This document shows, piece by piece, positions 52,215-60,432 of a stretch of DNA of 64,000 bases (within the stretch, counting starts at the first letter, position 1; each line of letters starts with the position of its first letter). The notes under the pieces were generated by a model, which saw nothing but the letters and a program-made list of their open reading frames with translations, searched no databases and had not been told where the DNA came from. The stretch spans positions 434,001 to 498,000 of the forward strand of contig JAHBYW010000002.1 in assembly GCA_019635755.1 (NCBI GenBank), given 5' to 3'. The translations under genes were made by a program, and so were the position numbers. This DNA comes from Rhizobiaceae bacterium (GTDB lineage Bacteria > Pseudomonadota > Alphaproteobacteria > Rhizobiales > Rhizobiaceae).

Positions 52215-53072
52215 TCAAGCGCCGGGGGCGTCGGTCGTGTCGTCGGCGAGGCGGGCCGCGTACGCCGCCGTTTCATGCGGATTGACGACCGCCGATCGGA
52301 TCAGATTGTCGAAATGGGCCGTGAGGGTGCGGATCGGCATCGTGCCGTTGAGGACGAGATACATGTCGCCCACATAGATCGCGGCGCGGGTCGAGCCGAA
52401 GATCGTGTAGGGCACCGAATAGCGTGCACGGCCATCATACATGAAGACGCGGAAGGTCGGGTAGAGCTCGTCCAGCAGTCGCGCCATGTGACGCAGCTGG
52501 GCCTTGCGGCTCGACGCCGGGAACCCGGACCAGACGCCCATGCCGCGCGCGAAGATCTCCAGCGTGTGGCGCGGCATGCAGACTTCCATGTCGGTCTCCG
52601 GACGCCGGTTGTAGTCGATGCGGTCGCGGGTCTCGCTGGCCTGCTTGTCGGGATCGCGCTGGGTGATACCGGCCTCGTAGTCGACAAGTGCGCCGGTGCG
52701 CAGAAGGTCGGGGATGCCGGCGGGAACATAACGGACCTTGGAGCCCGCAGCCTCCGCATACCATCGCGCCAGGAAAGACTCGCCGTAACCGGACACGCCC
52801 TGTTCGATCTCGAGCATGTCGCGGATTTCGCCGGTCAGCGTCTCGTCCTGCGACAGGCCGAGCAGCCAGTCGAGCGACACCTTCTGCGTCTCGGCGATGT
52901 TGAGCAGGGTCTCGGCCCGGGGAAGGCGCGTGGTTCCGCCGGAGAGGAGCTGGGATAGGGCGGACCGGTCGATGCCGACGGACGCCGAGAACGCCGAATG
53001 ATTCATCCCCGACCGCCTGACGAGCAGGCGCAGACGATCGCGAAAGACAGCCGAGAGATCGCGCTTGTCCAT
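52215..53072 (-). CDS. XRE-family transcriptional regulator
   Basis: A 285-residue regulator. Residues 10-70 form the helix-turn-helix (LRLLVRRSGMNHSAFSASVGIDRSALSQLLSGGTTRLPRAETLLNIAE). The C-terminal 200 residues are a conserved but unnamed sensing domain (FLARWYAEAAGSKVRYVPAGIPDLLRTGALVDYEA..., RYSVPYTIFGSTRAAIYVGDMYLVLNG). Start MDKRDLSAVF fits; the frame opens 16 codons earlier. It lies directly upstream of the betaine-homocysteine methyltransferase gene and divergent from the desaturase gene, so either could be its target. Confidence 0.85.
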   Translation of the reverse strand: MDKRDLSAVFRDRLRLLVRRSGMNHSAFSASVGIDRSALSQLLSGGTTRLPRAETLLNIAETQKVSLDWLLGLSQDETLTGEIRDMLEIEQGVSGYGESFLARWYAEAAGSKVRYVPAGIPDLLRTGALVDYEAGITQRDPDKQASETRDRIDYNRRPETDMEVCMPRHTLEIFARGMGVWSGFPASSRKAQLRHMARLLDELYPTFRVFMYDGRARYSVPYTIFGSTRAAIYVGDMYLVLNGTMPIRTLTAHFDNLIRSAVVNPHETAAYAARLADDTTDAPGA

Positions 53073-53175
53073 CCATCCTCCAAGCCCGACTTGTTTACAA
53101 ATCGCAACATGCGGTGTCAAAGATTATCACTGTCATCGCGTTGTGCACATTGTCGCGTTGCCGAACGCCGATCCT

Positions 53176-53195
53176 CCTGACAGCATGGTGTCAGG
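53176..53195. promoter_or_regulatory. Inverted repeat between the divergent XRE and desaturase genes
   Basis: Perfect seven-base arms CCTGACA and TGTCAGG around GCATGG, ending 24 bases before the desaturase start codon. It is a candidate binding site for the divergent XRE regulator. Confidence 0.5.
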
Positions 53196-53219
53196 ACACC
53201 GCTTTGGTCGAAGGAACGA

Positions 53220-54224
53220 ATGTCCACGAACGGCAAAGCCCGCGCGGCCGCGATCGAATGGCCAACAGTTCTTCTAATCGCCGCGTGCTACGGCCTCTGG
53301 GTTCTGGCTGGCCTGTTGGTCTGGCCCGCGTATCCGTTGGCCGCGTTGGCCCTGATGGTCGTGACGGTGACGCTCCAATCGTCGATCATGCATGAGGTGC
53401 TGCATGGGCATCCGACGCGCAGTGCCCGGCTGAACGAGGCATTCGTCTTCCTCCCCATCGGGCTGGTATGGCCGTATCGCCGGTTCAAGTACCTTCATCT
53501 GAGGCATCACGCGGACGAACGGCTGACAGACCCGTTCGACGATCCGGAAAGCTACTATCGCGCTCTGTGGCAGCACGACGATCTTCCGCCGCTGATGAAG
53601 GCGCTGCTGCGCATCAACAACACGATGGTCGGCCGCTTCGTCATCGGCCCATGGATGTCGAGCGTCGGCTTCTTCATCTCGGACGCGAAACTGATGCTGG
53701 CGGGTGATCGCCAGGTGCGCATGGCCTGGCTGATGCACGCGGCGGGACTGGCCGTCGTGCTGCCGGTCATCGTGCTCGCCTTCGGCATTCCGATCTGGCT
53801 CTACGTCCTTGGTCCCGTCTGGCTCGGCCAGTCGCTGCTGTCGATCCGCACCTATGCCGAGCACCAATGGTCGGAAAACCCGCAGGGGCGCACCATCATC
53901 GTGGAGCGCTCGCCGCTCTCCTTCCTGTTCCTCAACAACAATCTTCACTTCGTCCACCACAAGCAGCCGACCGTGGCGTGGTACCGTCTGCCGACGCTTT
54001 TCCGCGAACGTCGCGCCGAGTGGATCGCCGGCAACGGCAACTACGTGGTTCCAAACTATTTCGCGCTGCTGAAGAGCTTCGCCTTCCGTGCGAAGGAGCC
54101 GGTCGTGCATCCGGTGCTGCGCCGCGTTCCCGAGCCTGGCCGTGCATTCCGGCCCCGGGTCAGGGCGCGGAACGTCGCCGGCCTCGGTGCCGCGCCCGTG
54201 CCGGCACAGCCACCGAAGGAGTAG
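53220..54224 (+). CDS. Fatty acid desaturase-like di-iron membrane protein
   Basis: A 334-residue membrane protein with the three histidine boxes of the family: HEVLHGH (58-64), HLRHH (93-97) and HFVHH near 250, plus four hydrophobic segments. These residues hold a di-iron centre. Family members desaturate or hydroxylate acyl chains, but related enzymes hydroxylate other small molecules. AAGGA precedes the ATG. The following PhnD-like gene starts seven bases later, which is unusual company for a lipid desaturase and hints at a special substrate. Confidence 0.88.
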   Translation: MSTNGKARAAAIEWPTVLLIAACYGLWVLAGLLVWPAYPLAALALMVVTVTLQSSIMHEVLHGHPTRSARLNEAFVFLPIGLVWPYRRFKYLHLRHHADERLTDPFDDPESYYRALWQHDDLPPLMKALLRINNTMVGRFVIGPWMSSVGFFISDAKLMLAGDRQVRMAWLMHAAGLAVVLPVIVLAFGIPIWLYVLGPVWLGQSLLSIRTYAEHQWSENPQGRTIIVERSPLSFLFLNNNLHFVHHKQPTVAWYRLPTLFRERRAEWIAGNGNYVVPNYFALLKSFAFRAKEPVVHPVLRRVPEPGRAFRPRVRARNVAGLGAAPVPAQPPKE

Positions 54225-54231
54225 GAGGGGC

Positions 54232-55056
54232 TTGCCGGTTCTCGCGCGGAGGGAGCGCCTGGGCGCCTTTGTCGCCGCCCTGCCCATGTATGACTGGGCC
54301 GAGGAGCGCGCCACGACGGACGCGGTATGGGCCGACATCCGCGACCGTCTCCGCGCCGACGGCATCGACGCGCCGCAGGGCCTTGTCCGCCGCAACGCCG
54401 ACCTTCCGGCGGTGCCGGGCGGCATCAGGGACGCGGATGGGTCGCCGATGGCGCCGGACCCGGCGATGCTGCCGCCCGAGGACCTCGATTTCCCGACGCT
54501 GTTCCGTCACCCGCTGCTGCTCCTGTGCCAGACGTGCTGGGGGCCGCTCGAACTGGGTCTGGCACCGCATGTCCAGGTCGTCGGTCAGCCCAGCTACGAC
54601 GGGATCGAGGGGGGCAAGGGAATATTCTATTCGAGTGCCGTCCTGATGCGGAAGGACGAGGGGGAGACCAGCGCCCGCGACTTGTCTGACGGGCCGCTGC
54701 TGCCGCTGCCGCTGCTCGCCGGGAAGCGCTTCGCGTTCAACGGCGGGGATTCGATGTCGGGATTGATTGCGATCACCCGCGACCTCGATGCGGCGGGAGA
54801 GGGGCTTGGCATCTTCTCCGAGCGCATCGAAACCGGCGCCCACCGTGCGTCGATCCGCGCCGTCGCGGAGGGAGGGGCGGACGTCTGCGCGATCGATTGC
54901 CGTTCGTGGCAGCTCGCCATGCAGCACGAACCGCAAGCCCCGCTGCTGCACGCCGTGGGATGGACCGCGTTGCGCAAAGGCCTGCCGATGATCACCTCGC
55001 GACATACGCCGCCGGACATCGTGGAGACGCTGAGGGCCGTCTTCCAGCCCGCCTGA
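54232..55056 (+). CDS. PhnD-like periplasmic-binding-fold protein without signal peptide
   Basis: A 274-residue protein of the phosphate/phosphonate-binding PhnD-like fold: VAALPMYDW at the N-terminus, GRYG-like QPSYDGIEGGKGIFYSSAVLMRKDEG, AFNGGDSMSGLIAI and VCAIDCRSWQL. No secretion signal or ABC transporter partner is present, so it may be a cytoplasmic sensor or enzyme rather than a transport component. The TTG start is favoured by AGGAGGGG two bases before it and by the short distance to the desaturase stop. Confidence 0.75.
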   Translation: MPVLARRERLGAFVAALPMYDWAEERATTDAVWADIRDRLRADGIDAPQGLVRRNADLPAVPGGIRDADGSPMAPDPAMLPPEDLDFPTLFRHPLLLLCQTCWGPLELGLAPHVQVVGQPSYDGIEGGKGIFYSSAVLMRKDEGETSARDLSDGPLLPLPLLAGKRFAFNGGDSMSGLIAITRDLDAAGEGLGIFSERIETGAHRASIRAVAEGGADVCAIDCRSWQLAMQHEPQAPLLHAVGWTALRKGLPMITSRHTPPDIVETLRAVFQPA

Positions 55057-55107
55057 CGGGAACCTCGACCGCGGTCAGCGGTTCTCCTTCAAACGGAGAA
55101 CGCGCTC

Positions 55108-55275
55108 ATGTCAGGAACTCTGTGGTCGCTTGCGACGATCCTCGGGCCGATCATCCTGGCCGCAGCCATCATCTATGCCCTGGTGGCACGCAGGAAACTC
55201 ACGCCGCGCGAGCGGGTCCGGCAAGCCGAGACGACGCAGCAGCGCTATCGCGAGGCCGAGCGCACCGATCCGTAA
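55108..55275 (+). CDS. Small single-helix membrane protein (55 aa)
   Basis: Starts MSGTLWSLATILGPIILAAAIIYALVARRK, with one membrane helix and a charged C-terminal tail (RRKLTPRERVRQAETTQQRYREAERTDP). A good ribosome binding site (GGAGAA, seven bases upstream) supports it. No family name is certain; similar small proteins are common in rhizobia. It ends five bases before the convergent DddP-like gene. Confidence 0.7.
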   Translation: MSGTLWSLATILGPIILAAAIIYALVARRKLTPRERVRQAETTQQRYREAERTDP

Positions 55276-55279
55276 AGGG

Positions 55280-56614
55280 TCAGCGCTTCAAGGCAACCGG
55301 GTAGGACGACAACTGGCGGTGTCCGGCCTGTGTGATCAGCACCTGCTCCTCGATCTTGACGCCCTCCCGCCCGCCGAGGCGGCCGATATAGCTCTCGACG
55401 CAGAGAACCATGCCGGGTTCCAGCACGCCGTTCGGCGTGTCGTCGGTCCAGTCCGACGCGTGCGGAAGTGTCGGATACTCATCGGCCAAGCCGACCCCAT
55501 GATAGAGGACGCCGTAGCGAGCCGGAAAACAGTCGGGCGGCGGCACGGTCGATCGCTCGACCAGTTCCCGGAACGTCATTCCCGGTTTCATCAGTTCCGT
55601 GTTTGCCGCGATCTGGTCGGTCGCGATGGCGAACAGGTCGCGCTGTTCGTTGGTCGGTTCGCCGTCGCCGCAGAGCCAGGTGCGGGAGAGGTCGGCGCAG
55701 AAGCCGTAGGAGCCGATCAGGTCGGTGTCGAAAGCGACGAGATCGCCGGCCTCGATCCGGCGCGACGAGCATTCCTGGAACCAGGGGTTGGTGCGAGGGC
55801 CTGAAGACAGAAGCCGTGTCTCGATCCACTCGCCGCCGCGCGCGATGTTGCCGCGGTGTAGTTCGGCCCACAGTTCGTTCTCGCTGATGCCGGGTTGCAG
55901 CGCTTCTTGCATCTCGCCCATTGCCGCCTCGCACGCGACGATGGAGCGGTGCATCGCGAGGATCTCGTCGGGGGATTTGATCAGGCGGGCATGCTCCATC
56001 ACCGCCTCGCCATTGTGCACGGAGATTCCGAGGCGCGCGAGTTCCGACACGCCCTCCGGGTTGAGGTGGTCGACTGCCAGCCGCGTGTTGCCGCCGCCAT
56101 GCGCCATGACGAGGTCGGCGATGCCGGCGGCCCAGCGGCGCACGCGCGCTTCGGTCAGTTCGCCGCCGTAAAGATACATCCACGAGACGGCCGGCCGCAC
56201 TTCATCCACCATGCCGGCATGGTCGGACAGGTGCTCGCAGGAGAAGTAGTCGAACAGCACGACCGGCCCTTCGGTCGCGACGAAACAGTGCCGGGTCGGA
56301 TTGTGCGCGACCCAGAGCTGCATGTTGGTCGAGTCCGTCGCGTAGCGGATGTTGATCGGATCGTAGAGCAGCGCGCCGGCGTAATCGCGCCGCTTCAGTT
56401 CGGCGCGGATGCGGTCGAGACGGTAGCGCCGCATCGTGGGCAGGTCGGGCGTGGCGATGCCGGCCGTGGCCCACTCGCGCTCCGCCGTCCCGCCATATCC
56501 CAGCACGTGCTGGTTCAGCGCTGCGGCCTTGGCGCGCGCCTCGCCGCGCAGCATGTCGATTCCGGCGGGATCGAAGGGCGCGATCTTGCGGTGACGGCCA
56601 AACGCTCCTGTCAC
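55280..56614 (-). CDS. dddP: DMSP lyase DddP homologue (M24 metallopeptidase fold)
   Basis: A 444-residue protein closely resembling DddP, the M24-fold enzyme that splits dimethylsulphoniopropionate into dimethylsulphide and acrylate. Shared segments include NIRYATDSTNMQLW, RGGEWIETRLL and SGPRTNPWFQEC. The metal ligands are all present: Asp296, Asp298, Asp308, His372, Glu407 and Glu422 or 423. The proposed catalytic base Asp378 and Tyr367 are also kept, with the same spacing I recall for Ruegeria DddP, one residue offset. The GTG start at 56614 overlaps the NYN gene stop (GTGA) and gives the family length. Another role on a related sulphonium or ammonium compound is possible. Confidence 0.78.
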   Translation of the reverse strand: MTGAFGRHRKIAPFDPAGIDMLRGEARAKAAALNQHVLGYGGTAEREWATAGIATPDLPTMRRYRLDRIRAELKRRDYAGALLYDPINIRYATDSTNMQLWVAHNPTRHCFVATEGPVVLFDYFSCEHLSDHAGMVDEVRPAVSWMYLYGGELTEARVRRWAAGIADLVMAHGGGNTRLAVDHLNPEGVSELARLGISVHNGEAVMEHARLIKSPDEILAMHRSIVACEAAMGEMQEALQPGISENELWAELHRGNIARGGEWIETRLLSSGPRTNPWFQECSSRRIEAGDLVAFDTDLIGSYGFCADLSRTWLCGDGEPTNEQRDLFAIATDQIAANTELMKPGMTFRELVERSTVPPPDCFPARYGVLYHGVGLADEYPTLPHASDWTDDTPNGVLEPGMVLCVESYIGRLGGREGVKIEEQVLITQAGHRQLSSYPVALKR

Positions 56615-57390
56615 CGCCGGCGCGACCGCCGGCGCGGCTGGGGATCGGACTTCAGACGGATTCGGGGTGCGTGTCCTTCGCCGAGCTCCACGTCGAATCC
56701 GCCAGTGTCCCGCACCAGATCGATCAGCTTGCGGAAACCGTAGGTGCGCGAATCGAAGTCGGGGGCGAGGTTGGCGAGGCTCTTGCCGACCGAGCCGAGC
56801 GCCACCCATCCGTCGCCGCCGTCGGATTGCTCCACGATCTGCTCGACCGCCTTCCGGAGGATGGGGACCGCTTCCTTCGGTTCGACAAGCGGCTTCCTCG
56901 CTGTCGCCAACTGCTTGGGCTCGCCGGCGGGTGCCGGCACGTTCGTCAGGTTCTCGGTGTAGATGAACCGGCGGCACGCCTGGCGGAAGCTCTCCGGCGT
57001 GGTCTGCTTTCCGAACCCGAACACGTCGATGCCCTGCTCGCGGATGCGTGCGGCAAGCCGGGTGAAGTCGCTGTCCGACGAGACCAGACAGAACCCGTCG
57101 AAGCGCCCGCTGTGCAGCAGGTCCATTGCGTCAATCACCAGCGTGATGTCGGACGCGTTCTTGCCCGTCGTATAGGCGAACTGCTGCTGGGGAATGATGG
57201 CGTGCTTGGAGAGAACGCTTGCCCAGCCCCTCGACCGGGAGGCGGAAAAGTCGCCGTAGATTCGGCGGACACTCGCTTCGCCGATCTTGGCAATCTCCTC
57301 GAACAATCCGTCGGCGATGCTCGACGACACATTGTCTGCGTCGATGAGGACGGCAAGGCGAGGGGAGCGTGTCTCGGTCGGCATCGGCAC
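56611..57390 (-). CDS. NYN-domain ribonuclease with OST-HTH/LOTUS domain
   Basis: A 259-residue protein. The NYN domain (about 10-140) carries the acidic residues LIDADNVSSS, DITLVIDAMDLL and LVSSDSDFTRLAARIRE that bind metal in this PIN-like nuclease family. The C-terminal part (about 170-245) resembles an OST-HTH/LOTUS RNA-binding module (GWVALGSVGKSLANLAPDFDSRTYGFRKLIDLV). It probably acts in RNA turnover. Its stop overlaps the start of the DddP-like gene, although the two have no obvious functional link. Confidence 0.88.
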   Translation of the reverse strand: MPMPTETRSPRLAVLIDADNVSSSIADGLFEEIAKIGEASVRRIYGDFSASRSRGWASVLSKHAIIPQQQFAYTTGKNASDITLVIDAMDLLHSGRFDGFCLVSSDSDFTRLAARIREQGIDVFGFGKQTTPESFRQACRRFIYTENLTNVPAPAGEPKQLATARKPLVEPKEAVPILRKAVEQIVEQSDGGDGWVALGSVGKSLANLAPDFDSRTYGFRKLIDLVRDTGGFDVELGEGHAPRIRLKSDPQPRRRSRRR

Positions 57391-57414
57391 CAGCCTATCA
57401 CCCGGAGCCGGCGG

Positions 57415-59991
57415 TTAGGAACGCATCTTCTCGCCGCTCGGGTCGAACGGCGGATCGATGTTGATCTTCGCCGGCCGGCGGTGACCGAGGATCTCGATCT
57501 CGAACATGCCGGCGCTCTCGTCGCTGGCCAGTTCGGCCGGCACATAGCCCTGCGCCATGGACTTGCCGACATAGTGCGCGTAGCCGCCCGACGTCACCCA
57601 GCCGACGACCGCCCAGTCGCCGTCCTTGGTGCCGCGCACGGCCGACGCGCCGGTTGCCGCCGTCGAGCCGCGCACCTCCGCGCCGGTCTTGTCGAAGCGC
57701 GGCGCGCCGAAATCATGCGTCTTCTCGACGGTGCCGAAGTCTTTGCCGGCAACCCTGGCCCAGATCGGCTCGTCGCCCATCACGTCGGCGTCGAGCGCAT
57801 CGACGATCATAGACACGCGCCTCAACTTGCCGCCGCCCGCGGCCTGCTGCTTTGACGCCGCGTCGCGCCCGACGAAGTCGTTCTTCTCCATCTTGATGAA
57901 GCGGTCCATCGCGCCTTCGAACGGACCGTAGATCGGCCGGAGCTCGCGGAACCAGGTCGGGAAGTTCTTTTCCAGCCGCATCGACAGCAGCGCGCGCATG
58001 CCGAAATCGACGATACCGAATTCTTCGCCGGCGTCCTTGATCGCCTTGTAGACCAGTCGCTGATAGGCCGGCTGCATCCAGATTTCGTAGCCGAGGTCGC
58101 CGGTATAGGTGATGCGGTTCACCAGGCAGGGCGCGCCGCCGACCGCCATCTCGCGGAAGTCCATGAATTTGAACGCCTTGGTCGAGACATCGACATCGAC
58201 GAGCTTCTGGAGCAGCGCCTGCGATTTCGGTCCGGCGATGGAGAGGCCGACCAGCGTCTGGTCGAAGCGGTGGATGCGGACAGAACCGTCCATGGGCTGA
58301 TGCTGCTCGAACCAGCGCATGTGGTACTTCTGCGCGGCGGAAGAGCCCCAGATCATGAAGCTTTCGTCGCCCGTCTTGGCGATGGTGAAGTCGCCGATGA
58401 GCTTGCCGAATTCGTTCAGCATCGGCGTCAGCACGATGCGGCCGGTCTTCGGCATCTTGTTGGTCATCAGCCGGTTGAGGAAATCCTCCGCGCCCGAACC
58501 CGTCACCTCGTATTTCGCGAAGTTGGCGATCTCGGTGACGCCGACACGCTCGCGCGTCGCCTTCACCTCGGCGCCGACATGCTCGAAATCGTTCGATCGG
58601 TGGAAGGAAACGATGTCCTTCGGCTCGGTGCCCTTCGGCGCGAACCAGAGCGGCGTCTCCAGCCCCCACGAGTCGCCCATGACGGCGTTCTGCGCCACCA
58701 TCGTGTCGTAGAGCGGCGTCGTCTGTGCCGGCCGCGCGGCCGGCAGTTCCTCGTTGGGGAAGCGGATCGAGAAGCGGCGCGAGTAGTTCTCGCGCACCTT
58801 GGCGTTGGTGTAGCGCAGGCTCGCCCACTCGCCCCAGCGCGCCACGTCCATGCCCCAGACGTCGAAACCCGGATCGCCGGTTACCATCCAGTTGGAGAGC
58901 GCCAGCCCGACGCCGCCGCCCTGGCTGAAGCCGGCCATGACGCCGCAGGCGACCCAGAAATTGGTCAGGCCCTGCACCGGGCCGACGAGCGGATTGCCGT
59001 CCGGCGCGAAGGTGAAGGGGCCATTGATCACCTGCTTGATGCCGGCATTGGCGATGCCGGGGAAGTGTTTGAACCCGACCTCCAGCGAGGGTGCGATGCG
59101 CTCGAGGTCCGGCGCCAGCAGCTCATGGCCGAAGTCCCACGGCGTGTTGACCGGCGACCACGGCTTGCATGCCTTCTCGTAGGTGCCGAGCAGCATGCCG
59201 TTGCGCTCCTGGCGCGTGTAAATCTCGCCCTTGAAGTCGAGCGCGCCGATGATCTCGCGGCCGGTCTCCTTGTTGAAGGCCTCCACCTCCGGGATCGGCT
59301 CGGTCAGCAGGTACATATGCTCCATCGCGAGCACCGGCAGCTCGACGCCGACCATGCGGCCGATCTCGCGCGCCCACAGCCCGCCGCAGTTGACGACGTG
59401 CTCGGCATGCACGGTGCCCTGTTCGGTAATGATGTTCCACGTGCCGTCCGGCTGCTGGGTCAGCTCCTTCACGGGGTTGCGCAGGATGATCTCCGCGCCG
59501 AGCTTCTTCGCCGCCTTGGAATAGGCGATCGTCGTGCCGGAGGGGTCGAGGTGACCTTCGACCGGATCCCACATCGCGCCGACGAAATGCTTTTCGTCCA
59601 TCAGCGGGAACATCGCCTTGGCTTCCGACGGCGTGATGAGCTCCGTGTCCATGCCGAGATAGCGCCCCTTGGCGTGGGCCAGCCGCAGAAAATCCATCCG
59701 CTCGGGCGTGTCGGCCAGCATGACGCCACCGGTCAGGTGGAGCGAGCAGGACTGGCCGGAAATCTCCTCCAGCTCCTTGTAGAGCTGTACCGTATAGGCC
59801 TGGAGCTTGGCGACGTTCGGGTCGCCGTTCAGCGTGTGGAAGCCGCCTGCCGCGTGCCAGGACGAGCCGGACGTCAGCTCCTTCCGCTCGATCAGCGCGA
59901 TGTCGGTCCAGCCCGCGCGAGCGAGGTGGTAGAGCACCGAGCAGCCGACGACGCCGCCGCCGATCACAACCGCTTTGTAATGGGATTTCAT
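57415..59991 (-). CDS. Dimethylglycine dehydrogenase-like FAD/GcvT flavoprotein
   Basis: An 858-residue protein with an N-terminal DAO domain (VVIGGGVVGCSVLYHLARAGW) and the covalent-FAD histidine motif SSWHAAGG near residue 44. A central FAO_M region (YTNAKVRENYSRRFSIRFPNEELPAARP) is followed by GcvT N- and C-domains (VLTPMLNEFGKLIGDFTI, VNRITYTGDLGYEIWM, FGMRALLSMRLEK). It oxidises dimethylglycine or a similar N-methyl amine and passes the carbon to THF. Its paralogue at 20-22.5 kb has a changed FAD loop. It is transcribed in the same direction as the RidA and second mttB genes upstream. Confidence 0.92.
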   Translation of the reverse strand: MKSHYKAVVIGGGVVGCSVLYHLARAGWTDIALIERKELTSGSSWHAAGGFHTLNGDPNVAKLQAYTVQLYKELEEISGQSCSLHLTGGVMLADTPERMDFLRLAHAKGRYLGMDTELITPSEAKAMFPLMDEKHFVGAMWDPVEGHLDPSGTTIAYSKAAKKLGAEIILRNPVKELTQQPDGTWNIITEQGTVHAEHVVNCGGLWAREIGRMVGVELPVLAMEHMYLLTEPIPEVEAFNKETGREIIGALDFKGEIYTRQERNGMLLGTYEKACKPWSPVNTPWDFGHELLAPDLERIAPSLEVGFKHFPGIANAGIKQVINGPFTFAPDGNPLVGPVQGLTNFWVACGVMAGFSQGGGVGLALSNWMVTGDPGFDVWGMDVARWGEWASLRYTNAKVRENYSRRFSIRFPNEELPAARPAQTTPLYDTMVAQNAVMGDSWGLETPLWFAPKGTEPKDIVSFHRSNDFEHVGAEVKATRERVGVTEIANFAKYEVTGSGAEDFLNRLMTNKMPKTGRIVLTPMLNEFGKLIGDFTIAKTGDESFMIWGSSAAQKYHMRWFEQHQPMDGSVRIHRFDQTLVGLSIAGPKSQALLQKLVDVDVSTKAFKFMDFREMAVGGAPCLVNRITYTGDLGYEIWMQPAYQRLVYKAIKDAGEEFGIVDFGMRALLSMRLEKNFPTWFRELRPIYGPFEGAMDRFIKMEKNDFVGRDAASKQQAAGGGKLRRVSMIVDALDADVMGDEPIWARVAGKDFGTVEKTHDFGAPRFDKTGAEVRGSTAATGASAVRGTKDGDWAVVGWVTSGGYAHYVGKSMAQGYVPAELASDESAGMFEIEILGHRRPAKINIDPPFDPSGEKMRS

Positions 59992-60042
59992 GGGTTTACG
60001 CGTGTCCCTCGGAAGACGGATTCAAGACGTTCAAAGTTTGAT

Positions 60043-60432
60043 TCAAGCCGCGGCGACCGCCTCGATCTCCAGCAGCCAGGCCTCGTCGAAGATGTCGCAG
60101 ACGATGGTCGTCAGGCTGACCTGCCGGCCCTGCAGCACCTCGTTGCGGACCGCGCGGTAGTCGGCGATGTGCTTGCGATCGGCGAGGAAGATGCGGACCT
60201 GGACGAGATTGTCGAGCGTCATGCCGGCGGCAGTGAGTTGCGCGATCACGTTCTTCCAGCAGAGCCGTGCCTGGTCGGCGAAATCCTTTGGCACTGCCGC
60301 GCCTTCTGCCGTCGCGGGTATCTGGCCGGAGATGAACAGCAGCCGCGAGGCCCCCGTGACCTCGACGGCCTGCGCATAGGAGCCGCCCACGGGTTGAGGG
60401 GCGTCTGGGGCGTTGATGGGCGTGAGTTTCAT
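60043..60432 (-). CDS. RidA/YjgF/YER057c-family deaminase
   Basis: A 129-residue protein of the Rid family. The pattern SYAQAVEVTGASRLLFISGQIPATAEG and MTLDNLVQVRIFLADRKHIADYRAVRNEVL is clear. The usual C-terminal arginine-cysteine core is altered (TTIVCDIFDEAWLLEIEAVAA), so it belongs to a Rid subgroup other than RidA proper. Rid proteins hydrolyse reactive imines, and imines are the first products of the dehydrogenases encoded next door. It overlaps the DUF559 gene by four bases. Confidence 0.88.
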   Translation of the reverse strand: MKLTPINAPDAPQPVGGSYAQAVEVTGASRLLFISGQIPATAEGAAVPKDFADQARLCWKNVIAQLTAAGMTLDNLVQVRIFLADRKHIADYRAVRNEVLQGRQVSLTTIVCDIFDEAWLLEIEAVAAA

